Assembly: GCA_015680905.1 (NCBI GenBank)
Contig: CM027380.1
Span: 15,208,001 to 15,272,000, forward strand
Source: Coptis chinensis
Lineage: Eukaryota; Streptophyta; Magnoliopsida; Ranunculales; Ranunculaceae
Direction of reading: 5' to 3'
DNA: 64,000 nt
The position numbers and the translations under genes are program-made. The notes beneath the pieces were generated by a model. The model was not told the origin of the DNA. It ran no database searches and was given only the letters and a program-made list of their open reading frames with translations. Positions 1-10,030 of the stretch are shown one piece after another (position 1 is the stretch's first letter; each line of letters begins with the position of its first letter).

Positions 1-84
1 GATTAAATTGTAGAAGGCATGCTCAGCAATATTGCTGGATTTTTCTGGCAGGAATCACTTCAGTCTTGTAGTTCTATTTTGCAG

Positions 85-3000
85 GTCATTATGTCATCCT
101 GGAATTGTTGAAATAATTGGACCAATCGCAGCGACAGTTGAGGATGTCATGCTAGTGTACGCTTTTTGTTGTTTTTGAATTTCTTTTACACTGAAATCTC
201 TTACGTCTGATGACCTATTCTACATGGACACACCATATTTTAAAAATAATCTGTGTCTGATATGTATCCACGTGTCTGTGTCGGACACGTCATGGACACA
301 TATTGTATGTGATATACCTGAATTTTCGATATTTTATCGTGTCAGATATTTCGTATCCGTGTCAATGTAACTTAACTCTGATCGTGAGTTTTTCTCTACT
401 CTGGTTCAACATGGAAGTCAAGTGGTTACATGACTGTGATTGAACTTTTTTATTTTCATTTAATGGTGACACTTTTATCATGAACATGAATATGTTATCC
501 TCTCTCTCTATTGTCAATCTGATATGACTGATGGGTTATTCAGGTATGCAGCAATATCTTGCTCCTCTCCCTCTGACAGATACAGTTTGAAGCCAGTAAG
601 TTTAGTTTTTTCTTTATTTTTGTTTTTGTTTTTGTTTTTGCCTTTGTTTTTTTGTTTGTTTGTTTGTTTGTTTTGTTTTTTTGAACCTCCTCATCTAAGT
701 TTTTGGTTTCCTGTTAAGTGTCTACTGGTAAGTTTTCCTGCTTTCAATATGTTATGCAATGAGGTTTTGTCGTAACATATCTCAACATATCTTGTTTCCA
801 TGCATTTGTCAGTTGTAAATTTACTACCTAGGCTTTCGTGCATAAACAATTAATCATATACACTAATGTAATATAAAGGGTCATGAAACAGGGTTAGAAA
901 AGTAAATCGTGAGAAGGGGTAGCAATTAGAAGCCATTCATGGCTTCTTTTCGGAAACCAAGTTTGATTACCGGGACTAAGAGTAAGGAGACTGAGACTTG
1001 AGCTTGTTTATGTAGTCTAACCAATCATTACTCCCTAGTGCACATTATAAACATTTTAGGAGTTGTTTTGGTACGTACATGGAAGTAGATTGAAACTTAA
1101 ATTGATATATATATATATATATATATCAAACGAGTTGAATTTTTGTAGAGATGTTCTTTATGGTTAGTAGATCATATCCACAAAAAATTAGGTTTGTGAA
1201 GTTGTGGGTTGTTTTAGATTTGGTACTTATTTTAAGGTCCTTTTAGGAGCCGTGCAGAAAACTTCAAGGCAGGGCAGCGAACCAATTGCAATATCAGAAA
1301 AGAAAAAGAGATTCCTCTACAACTACAACTGTTTAGTAACGGAATGGTCGCACACAATAGCAACAAAATAAAGAAGAAAACCCCGGTGGTGGTGGCTGGA
1401 GAAAACAAGAGTATACAGCGGAGTTGCGGCAAACACCCACGACGATTGAATTTGAAGAGAAGAACAGTGGCAGCGACTGAATAAAAGAATGCAGTGGCTG
1501 CTAGAGCAGATTCAATAACTCAATTAAAGTTTACCAAAATTTATCCTTTGCTCCATAAAATACCACCCGATCTTGTTGCCTTTCACTAAACTAAAATCAA
1601 CACTAACTGATGTTGGAGCTGACACAATAATAAAAAGATTCACATACTAATGCTTTAAAATTTATTTAGTTGATCCTTTTCTAGTATGGGACAGTATTGA
1701 GGCAAGCGCAATATATTCATATGACACTACCACCTTTTGTATCTCTAAACGGTATCGAGCGCAGTATAAGTTTTGTTTCTTTTCTTTTCCTTTTTGTTAA
1801 TATAGAGTTGTTAATATGGAGAGGAAAGACGAGAGGAAAGAGAACCAGATAGAGAAAGAGGTAACAGAGAATAGTAAGGCCTAGGGAGAGAGAGTCACGA
1901 GAGAGAAAATAAGAGGTTAGTTATTTCCTTTTATTTCCCTATTTTTATTGCGTGGGTTTTTTAGTTTCTTTGTCAGTGAGATTCATTTTTTTTGTTAAGT
2001 CCGTTTAAGGACGTAATTCAGAAAGCTGGGCTGTATATATATATCTTCATGATTGCTGGTCTATGTTTTTCATGATTTTATTTCTACTTAGCATATACCA
2101 TTTTAATGGTTCCAAATCATTTTACCATACATATTTTCAGCAAATGTGTGACAAATTTGTTGTCAACCTTTTTTGTTCAGGCATCCCCTTGTTTGCCAAA
2201 TTTATCTTCATGCAACAGTTTAAATGATGTGGGATCACTGTGTCTAGGAAAATATACGGAGGTATGTATTAGTTCTTTCATTGAAAAATTGATATTTACC
2301 GATATTTGATTACAACTCAGTGATTTAGGGATGCTCTCCTGCAGTGGTTCAACGATGTGTACTCAACTGAAATCTCCGACAGGTGTGAGGATGTTCTTAA
2401 TATGCTTTCAACAACTCATGGATGCAAAGTAAGTGTATGCTGACAATTTCTGCTCGCAAAATGTATCGTTAAATATTGAAAAAGCTCTTTGCAATTTGAT
2501 GATTGAGATCCTAATTAATGCTTGTATTTGACTCAAGACAATAGAAGTTGTAATACCAGAGTTGCATGAGATGCGCACTGCCCATACTGTTGCATATGGC
2601 TCTGGAGAAATGTGTACATTGTTTCCTGATTATCAGGCGGGGTAAGTTCCCATAAAAGGATATGCTTTCTGAAATACTTAATTCTTGAGATTTTGAATGT
2701 TTGAACATACTATTAACTTTGATGCCTTCTTCAACTGTCAAAAGAAAGCTGTGATTTTGCTATATATTAAGAGCCACCTTTCTCTATTTGTAGAAATGCA
2801 GCTCAGTTAACACATGATACTCGCACCAATCTGGCATTTTTCCGTTCATTCTCTGCATCTGATTATGTTGCTTCTGGACGTCTTAGGTGAGGCGAAATTA
2901 ACATACATAATCTGGATTATCATTTTGTTGTCAGTATCTATGAAAGTGTTGTTTGATAGAAAGAAATGAAGAAAGAAAGAAATAGAAATATATATAGGGG

Positions 3001-5909
3001 TAGGTTCTGTTTACAACACTTTTTATACAACGTTTTATACAATACCCTTTGAAAATATGAATTAAGCCTTGATTCCTTGTAGATATGATCTCCACACCAT
3101 GGATGGAGATCATCTCCACAAAAATTGAGCTCATTTGAAAACGCCTAACCATGAGAAAAATTGCTCTCAACCTATGAATTTTTATCAACGGTTTAGAAAT
3201 ATCGATTTTGTAACTTTTTTTTGGCAAACTTAGAAATGTTCAAAGGACCCAATTTTTTGTGGAGATTATATCCATGGTGAGAACATCTTATCTACAAAAA
3301 ATTAGCCCTTAAAACATCTTGAAGGGTCCGGTGGGGGGTATTGTATAAAACGTTGTATAAAAAGTGTTGTAAACGGAACCTACCCCATATATTGTTTTCA
3401 ATTTTTTGGCGGAAGCATATATTGTGGAGAACCTTTCAGTTTGACAAATACTCAAGATGTTATGGAATAGGTATCTTCATAGTTTATCTTAAAGCAATCA
3501 CTATATTTTGCGAAGTTGATCACCATGATACAGTTTTCTCTGTTCATTTAGATTATATTCTTACTTTTTAACATTAAAAAATAAGGTCAAAAGATGTTTG
3601 GTATGATTGATTTTCCTCATTGTGAGTATGCAGGCGAAGAATAATGTATTTTCACATGGAGATTTTCAAGAAGGTTGACATCATAGTAACTCCAACAACT
3701 GGGTATGTGGTTTCACTATTTGCATATGAATATATGATGGCTATGCAGTGTGGTCTCTTCCAAAAGGGTGGTGCAACCATTACCATGTTCCCAAGCATGT
3801 CTCTTTCCGACATGACACTGTCAAATAATTACCAAATGTGGACTGTGGATTAGCTTTTATCAAATATTATTCTTTTTTGCCCTCCAAAATGTGAAAGAAT
3901 TTCATAACAAATATTACGGAAGTCTTTTGTATCCCCTCATTATAGGTCATTGATATGTACCACAACAAACTACAGAACATAATCCATGATGACACTGTCA
4001 AATAATTACCAAATGTGGAATGTGGATTAGCTTTTATCAAATATTATTCTTTTTTGCCCTCCAAAATGTGAAAGAATTTCATAACAAATATTACGGAAGT
4101 CTTTGTATCCCCTCATTATAGGTCATTGATATGTACCACAACAAACTACAGAACATAATCCATGAAAGGTACTATTTGTAAATTATTCGAAACCTATTGC
4201 CGAGTCCCTGAATCCTGTTTTTCATAACTCTGCCAAATATGACATGTTGTACCTGAATCGATGCGGACATCTGTAACATGATGAAAGTACCCATGCAATG
4301 CACTCATAGGATTTTTTTTCTTTTAATTCTACACAAATCTTGTGCCTTTTCATCTGTATATAATATTTAATCTTTTTTTTTGGTTCCAATGACAAATTAG
4401 AGTGACTGCACCTATATTACCTGTGGAATTAATGTTATATCTATCTACAATTATGAAGGAACAATAGCAAATTATATCTTTTTGCATTACAGAATGACTG
4501 CACCTATAATACCCGTGGAGTCTCTTCAGTTTGGGGAGACAAATCTCGAGGTCTCAGGTTGGTTGTTCTACCTTAAACTGCACTCTGGCAATATTCTCTC
4601 GGAGTTTTGGATACTCTCAAATAATGACTTATCAGAAGAGATGATTGCCTCTTTGCATAATTGCATGGTTAATGTAATTTGTAAGTCATGCCAAGGGTAT
4701 GGGTTTCAGACTCAGCAAATATAGTGCTTTTGGCAACATAGCCTGACTCTTCTCTTGTTACTTCGATCTGCTGTTGCATTTCTTTAATTTTGCTGATGTG
4801 TAACAGTGTAAGCCTATTAAACCTAATTAGGGGTGTTGCATAAACCTTTTAGTCGTGCTTGTGGAGGTGCTATACTAGTATACTGCTATCTCATGATGCA
4901 CCTCGTTGAGTTTATGAATTGACTATTAATTTATTTTGACGAAGTTAAGCATAATACTCTAAAATATCAATTATGTATCTCAATTCTCATTTTTGACGTT
5001 TGAATCTATGATTTCAGCTTATCTGATGCGATTCATAATAGCGGCAAATCTTCTTGGACTCCCGGCTATTTCTGTCCCTGTGGGTAAAATGTGTCTTTGT
5101 GGTGATTTCTTTTAGTTTATTCTTTGTTAAAACAAAATCTCTTTGTATGTAGTTATGGACATAGTTACTTGCTAATCTTAAATACTCTAATTAAACAGCC
5201 CATTTTTTTACCTTGAGGCTTGAAGCTGTACAAAGTTTATGGTTGAAGCCCTGAAGGCGGCTATAGCATGTAATCCTGATGCAAATGCTTCTAGCGTACA
5301 TAGTCTTGGCGCAAAAAAAGAGGAAAAATGGGAGTAGTCTATGTGTGTGCCAAACGAGCTGGAAAGCGACCTAAACTGTGGATATTACCAATATGATAAC
5401 AAAAGGGGGACAGCTATCCTTATCATTTATAGTTATTTTTGCTCTTGAGCTTTAAATTCACTTAGTTATACAAGAGTATCCTACTGCATCCATCAATTTC
5501 TATCCACACATAATCTTCTTGTATTCAAGGTTCCTGATGCTTTTCGCATTTTAGTAGATGACAGATGACGCGCTTGCCATTCTGGTACATAATTTTCTGT
5601 ACTGATCTTGTCTCCATTTTCAGATTGGTCATGATAAACAAGGTCTTCCAATAGGTTTGCAACTAATAGGACGTCCCTGGGCTGAGGCTACAATTTTGCG
5701 TTTAGCTTCTGCAATTGAGGTATTACTATGCTACTTACGTTCTAAGTGAAGTTCATGTGCATTTGTGACTAATCCTATTGGATCTGTTAATGTTTTTCTT
5801 GTTTGAAAAGTGCACTTCCTGAAGTGTTGTTTCGTTGTATTTTCAGGAACTTTGTGCAGAATCTAGAAAGAGGCCATCAACATTTTATGATGTTCTAAAG
5901 GTGAAGTAA
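85..5909 (+). CDS. FAAH: Fatty acid amide hydrolase, copy 1 (3' part, 11 exons)
   Basis: Plant FAAH hydrolyses N-acylethanolamines to free fatty acid and ethanolamine at membranes. It belongs to the amidase-signature family. Exons read in the sequence: 85-156, 544-595, 2181-2261, 2345-2428, 2538-2641, 2794-2886, 3634-3702, 4493-4557, 5018-5079, 5624-5719 and 5847-5909 (stop TAA). All join in frame with GT-AG introns and match the C-terminal half of Arabidopsis FAAH as I remember it, including VEIIGPIAATVEDV, KVDIIVTPTTG, ANLLGLPAISVP and GLQLIGRPWAEAT. The catalytic Lys and Ser residues lie in exons left of the window, so activity cannot be judged. The 11 exons correspond one to one, with the same lengths and phases, to exons 10-20 of copy 2 downstream. 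Exon 5018-5079 must end at CCT with donor GTGGGT to keep frame. The first intron uses donor GTACGC where copy 2 has GTAAGC. No break is seen in the visible part. The introns carry two MITEs and a tandem duplication. Confidence 0.93.
220..370. mobile_element. MITE-like repeat, GTGTC family, copy 1
   Basis: About 150 bp in the first visible intron of FAAH copy 1. The left end reads CTACATGGACAC and the right end GTGTCAATGTAA, an imperfect inverted pair. The interior, including the shared string CATATTGTATGTGATATACC, also occurs in the element at 15080-15214. The two copies sit in different FAAH introns, so they are separate insertions and not part of the gene duplication. Superfamily is not certain; no clear target duplication was found. 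Confidence 0.6.
1105..1230. repeat. (TA)n tract followed by MITE-core sequence
   Basis: A run of about ten TA units is followed by a palindromic core of the form TTTTGTAGAGAT ... ATATCCACAAAAAATTAG. The same core occurs inside the inverted-repeat element at 2997-3386 and in the element near 54160-54535. This is probably a degraded or partial member of that family, in the 1.6-kb intron of FAAH copy 1. Its ends could not be defined. The rest of this intron (about 1230-2180) holds only purine-rich, low-complexity sequence. Confidence 0.4.
2997..3386. mobile_element. 390-bp MITE with about 50-bp terminal inverted repeats
   Basis: The left end (GGGGTAGGTTCTGTTTACAA) and the right end read in reverse (GGGGTAGGTTCCGTTTACAA) match over about 50 bp with only a few differences. 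The element carries no coding sequence and lies in an intron of FAAH copy 1 between exons 2794-2886 and 3634-3702. Both flanks are (TA)n-like (ATATATA before, ATATATT after), so the target duplication cannot be told from the microsatellite. The family resembles Micron-type MITEs that choose TA microsatellites, but the superfamily assignment is open. Confidence 0.85.
3812..4165. repeat. Tandem duplication, unit about 177 bp, two copies
   Basis: Segment 3812-3988 is repeated immediately at 3989-4165, both starting with ATGACACTGTCAAATAATTA. Only about two differences are visible: one substitution, and one T fewer in a short T run. The near identity suggests a recent local duplication. It lies in the FAAH copy 1 intron after exon 3634-3702 and does not touch coding sequence. 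Confidence 0.9.
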
Positions 5910-6759
5910 ATTGGTTCAATTCGTCTCTGCCTTTGCTAAAATGGTGGCTGGAGTATTATTTGTAAGACTGCAAGTCCGCAACAGCTTATACTATATGTGT
6001 GACTTGAGGATTCACAGAGAACGTCTGTGCTAGAAATGTGTATCTGGTTCGTCTATTGATTGGTGAATAAATGCCATTTCTTAACAATGGCGAATATATT
6101 TCTTTTCTGCTATAGTTGGAGTAAAAGTTCAAATCCAACTTGCTTGCAACCGTAACAAGTGTATGATTCAACAAAATCATTGATGACGATTAATTTGATC
6201 TATCTACAACTCTAGCCAGTCTAGACCTTTCCATCTTAGGTGAACTGAATATGTAATACCGGGTGTCTCTGTGTCTCTCCCTCCCGACTTGGAACTAGTA
6301 GAGTTATTAATGTGTGCCTAGGAAGTTGCCATGCAGATTTAGCTATCACTATATGATTCAAAGGGAATTTTTGTAATTGAATAAATCAAGTTGTTTTTTA
6401 AAGAAGAAAGGGTTCTCCTTAGCTTGCCTCTTTACTTTTAGGGTGGCGAGTTACTCTTGTCTACTTGTATTACTCTTCCTTCGTCTACTATATATATCCG
6501 GTGTCAATCATGTGTTTGTAAATTTGTGTTCTGCTTAACAGGAGATAGCAGTTAACACTTATATCTGCATAATTTGCATCTACAGAGCTTCACAAACAAA
6601 TTGAATTCAGCCCATTCAGGACTCAGGAAAACAAAAAAAATCAAACTGAAATCACTGGATAATAAATTAAGGAAGAGATTTGGGGTCTATTCATCTACAC
6701 GAGTGATTAAGGATTTCATTAAATTAGTTTTGGGGTCTAAACTAAAGATAATAAAAATA
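5910..6759. other. 3' flank of FAAH copy 1
   Basis: This 850-bp stretch follows the FAAH copy 1 stop and reaches to the tRNA on the other strand. Its first few hundred bases should be the 3' UTR of FAAH copy 1. No coding signal is seen; short open frames here have no recognisable content. A run of five A residues at about 6754-6758 gives T5 on the minus strand, just downstream of the tRNA, which fits an RNA polymerase III terminator. Confidence 0.5.
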
Positions 6760-6833
6760 TTCCGTTGCCGGGATTTGAACCCGGGTCGCCTGGGTGAAAG
6801 CCAGGTATCCTAAACAGGCTGGACTACAACGGA
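6760..6833 (-). tRNA. trnE-UUC: tRNA-Glu (anticodon UUC)
   Basis: On the minus strand a cloverleaf can be drawn: acceptor stem TCCGTTG/CAACGGA; anticodon stem CCTGG/CCAGG around loop CTTTCAC with anticodon TTC; T arm CCGGG-TTCAAAT-CCCGG. It closely resembles the cytosolic tRNA-Glu of plants, has no intron, and is followed by T5 on its own strand. The CCA is not encoded, as expected for a nuclear gene. Oddity: the D loop reads AGCCTGTTTA, one or two bases longer than usual, and lacks the normal GG pair (G18-G19). The copy may therefore be slightly degenerate, although all other arms pair perfectly. Coordinates include the discriminator base. Confidence 0.87.
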
Positions 6834-7422
6834 TTTATGAAATGAAATGAAATAACAACATTCTCATACAGCTTTAAAAACGAAAATTGATATCCTATAC
6901 TACAAAGTCAGGAAAAATATTGAAATACCGCTCATATTGAGTTATTGACACCGTAAAAATGTACAATATCGACTACAGAGGCCATACATACTTAGTACTT
7001 ACCCAAAAGTTGCTTAGCTTAGAGCAGAATCTCATCCATCTATGGATTCTTTCAACATATTTTTTCGGTTAAAAATAAAATGCTCTTTTAATGGTGAGAC
7101 TGTTATTACTAAATTTTTTTTTTGATAAAGCTGTTATTACTAAATTCACACAATCAACTAGGTGACTTTATTTTAACAGAATAAGTTTGGGGACATACCC
7201 TATTTGCTATCCACAAGAGCTCATGTGCTGATTGGTGGAGAGGTTGCCTAAAACTATTTACCTGCCCAAAAAACTGTTTATCTGGCCCACAAAATGTTTG
7301 GACCTACGAGAAGATGCTGTTTGTGGACAAGTCTGTCCACAAATTCGCTCTTTTATTTTAATGGCTCGTGGGTAGAGAGGTCAGTAGGTATATAGTCATC
7401 TTGAACTGGAAATACTTTAAAA
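6834..7422. other. Intergenic stretch without gene
   Basis: No coding sequence or RNA was recognised. There is a small direct repeat of TGTTATTACTAAATT near 7100-7146 around a T run, and otherwise AT-rich unique-looking DNA. The last 8 bases (CTTTAAAA) are the left target duplication of the next element. Confidence 0.5.
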
Positions 7423-8080
7423 CCTTGTTAGCAATTCGCCGAATTATTCGCGAATTGAATTTTTGAAGGGAAAAACGTATAATATTTCCGAATGTTTGAA
7501 AGATTTGCAATAATTCGAGATTTTTTGCCTTAAAACGAATAATACGAATTTTGCCGTTCGGCTAAAAAAAAAAAAAAAAAAAAAATCGGTTGCATTTTTG
7601 TTATTTTTTATGTACTTTATGTCTTCACTCTTACTTTAAGTCCTTCACTCTTACATTTTTAGTGATAAATTAATCCAAAAGTTTTGCTTTTATATTTTTT
7701 GGGCAATATTTAAATTGCAATGTCATGGTGTGTGTATTTTGAAATTTGAACATTAATTTCAATCCAAAAACAAATAAATGAAGATATCTATGTGACTATT
7801 CAATTGGTTTCAATGTTTTTGTAATTAAATTGTTTAAATATGTTTGTTATGTTGTAAATAATGATAACTATTATTAATATTTACTATCATAATATCACGA
7901 ATTTTTTACTTCCGAATTTTTGCAACTAAACGTTTAAAACGCGTATTAATTAAACACCGCATAATTGCCGTATTGCAAATTTTTGACCAAATATTTGACC
8001 GTACCGCTTTTTTGAATTACCGAATAATTTTAAATTATTCCAGTACTGAATTTTTGTCTTATCTCGAATTGCTAACAAGA
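7423..8080. mobile_element. Non-autonomous hAT-like element, 658 bp
   Basis: The ends form an inverted repeat: CCTTGTTAGCAATTCG at the left and the complement of TCTTGTTAGCAATTCG at the right. They are flanked by the direct repeat CTTTAAAA (7415-7422 and 8081-8088), an 8-bp duplication typical of hAT insertions. A 9-bp reading, ACTTTAAAA, is also possible and would point to Mutator instead. The interior is AT-rich with many CGAATT/AATTCG motifs near both ends and an A run of about 21 at 7565. No transposase is visible. Confidence 0.8.
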
Positions 8081-8184
8081 CTTTAAAATTAAGCAGGTAC
8101 ATTTATTTATTATTATTATTATTTTATCAGCATCAGTATATATCTATATGAGGCATGTGCTGATACTTGTACATTGTTTTAAGC

Positions 8185-9489
8185 AAGGACCAAAATATCG
8201 CTGATATATATGATATATCGCCGATATATATATCGGTATTTTAGTACACCAACATCGATATTTCTGACATATATCCACCGAATATAGAATTTTTTTTTCC
8301 CGATATATATCGGAATTTTCGATATAATACTTTATATTGCCGATATAATTGATATATCCGATATTTACGATATATATCGGTTGACTTTTTGACCATTTTT
8401 AAATATAAATCCAATATTTCCGATATTTTTTGATATTTTAAATAGTTTGGACTAGGGGTGATTTCGGATCGGATCGGATTAACCTCCTTCGGAATTTTTC
8501 CGAATTTTTTTCGGAACCTAATATGCTAGCCAAATCCGATCCAATTTTTTTTCGGATTCAAAATATATTTCCAATTTTGGAATCCTTAGTAAATTTTCAA
8601 AGATCTCTTTATTTTCAATTATTTTTGGAATATCATACGCCAATGTTCATTGTAGGGAGAGAAAACCATGTCCACAACACCAATATATACAACAACAAGA
8701 ATACTGCGACTTGTTTACCGGAAAACCCATTTTCATTCAAACAAGTGATCCAAGAAAAAATGAGAAAAAAAATCTGCAGCCACCAACAGCAAGCATTGCA
8801 TTCTGTTGAGGTCTGGGTATTTGTAATGTTTCAATCTTTTTTTTCGTGTGTGGAAATTAAAGCGTGAAGTGTCTGCATGAATAATGGATTCTAGTCTTGG
8901 ACTCTAAGTAGCTTTACATAACATTCTATCTATTGGAATTTGGCTTTTGGATTGGTCTGAAAGTCATTGTATGACTCAATGACATTTTTTTTCATATCAT
9001 TGTTGTTATGGCAAATAGTGTAATGACAGTGGAGTGATCCAATTCAAGCGGAGAAGTAGTGGCTAGGTTATATTTTTGTTTTGTTTTTGGAAGTAAAAAA
9101 CTAGAAAATGAATGAACGGTCGAGATCTAATCAAGTGAATAGTGAGAGAAGTATATATTTTCGGAATAAATTGGCAATAATATTGGAAATTTCGGATCGG
9201 CTATATATCGGAACTTTCGGATTGGATATCGGATCGGATCGGATCGGTTTTAGAGTTATATCCGAATCCGATCCAATTTTTTTTCGGAATTTTTGAAAAT
9301 CGGAAAATCGGCCCATGAAAAGTACACCCAAAACCAGACCAATTTCGGGTCGGATTTCGGAAAAATTGGAAATTCGACAAAAAGAGGCACCCCTAGTTTG
9401 AACTGGTCACAAAAAAAATAGATATATCCGATATATATTGATTTTTAGATACACCGATATATTGATCGATATCGATATTTTGGGCATTG
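8185..9489. mobile_element. GATATATCGG palindrome-rich MITE, copy A (split by hAT)
   Basis: The outer ends, AAGGACCAAAATATCG at the left and the complement of CAATGCCCAAAATATCG at the right, are inverted repeats. They are flanked by GTTTTAAGC (8176-8184) and GTTTTAAGT (9490-9498), a 9-bp duplication with one mismatch. The element body is filled with CGATATATCGG-like palindromes. It matches copy B at 33475-33895 along its whole length apart from a 943-bp interruption, which is a separate hAT element (8453-9395). A 9-bp duplication suggests a Mutator-type MITE; this is inference. Confidence 0.8.
8453..9395. mobile_element. hAT-type element, 943 bp, nested in the GATATATCGG MITE
   Basis: The ends are TAGGGGTG and CACCCCTA, a short inverted repeat of the plant hAT type, flanked by GTTTGGAC (8445-8452) and GTTTGAAC (9396-9403). 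The uninterrupted sister MITE at 33475 shows the empty site in the corresponding place (TTTGGACTGGTCAC). Subterminal regions carry many TCGGATCGGATCGG and TTCGGAA repeats in inverted arrangement. An open frame at 8523-8867 has no recognisable domain, so the element is non-autonomous. Confidence 0.85.
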
Positions 9490-10030
9490 GTTTTAAGTGG
9501 TGGAGTGGGAACCAAGTTAAAGAGGAGACATCATCATCATCAATCATTATGCTTATTATTATATACCACCTTTGTTTTCCAAACTCATCATATTCCTCTT
9601 GTCCTTCTCCACTGTCAAAAAAAGAAAAGAAACAATGGGATGAAGAAGAAGACCATATCATTTCCACATGGCCATGCATGCAAATCGCATCTTTAGTATT
9701 CGGCATATCTATAATATAGCTACCTCCGTCAATATAGTTGGAAAAAGCCATTTAATATTGTAGACTTGTAGTATTGCTTTTAATACTAGTGTCCCTTCAT
9801 TAATGTCAACTCCAACGACCTTTTCTACTCTTAGTACTCTTTCTTTATTTCCACATTTCTGCAGAACCACATTCATTCTCCTGTTTCATCGAAATCGGGT
9901 AAGATTTTTTTACAGTTTAAACTTTCCATATTCATATCAACTTTCCAGTTTTTTCATCTGTCCTTGAAGTTAGCAAATTCTGCTGTCTGTGTTTTTTCAT
10001 TCTTATGAATTAGCAGATTGAGGAATATAA
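9490..10030 (+). promoter_or_regulatory. Upstream region and likely 5' UTR intron of FAAH copy 2
   Basis: This is about 540 bp between the MITE and the FAAH copy 2 start codon. A probable leader intron runs from 9899 (donor GTAAGA after GAAATCGG) to 10016 (acceptor TTAGCAG), leaving a short leader before the ATG at 10031. A TATA element could not be singled out. Open frames in both strands around 9407-9751 look like chance frames in repeat-derived DNA. If the leader is right, the promoter lies within a few hundred bases of the MITE end. Confidence 0.45.

Noticed and set aside
1232-1432. Minus-strand open frame in the FAAH copy 1 intron
   Set aside because: The sequence is low-complexity purine/pyrimidine-biased DNA with no recognisable domain.
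6574-6813. Open frame across the tRNA-Glu locus
   Set aside because: It runs antisense through the tRNA and has no protein-like content.
9407-9751. Overlapping open frames on both strands upstream of FAAH copy 2
   Set aside because: They read through the palindromic MITE end and the gene's upstream region in several frames; no domain or conserved string was seen.
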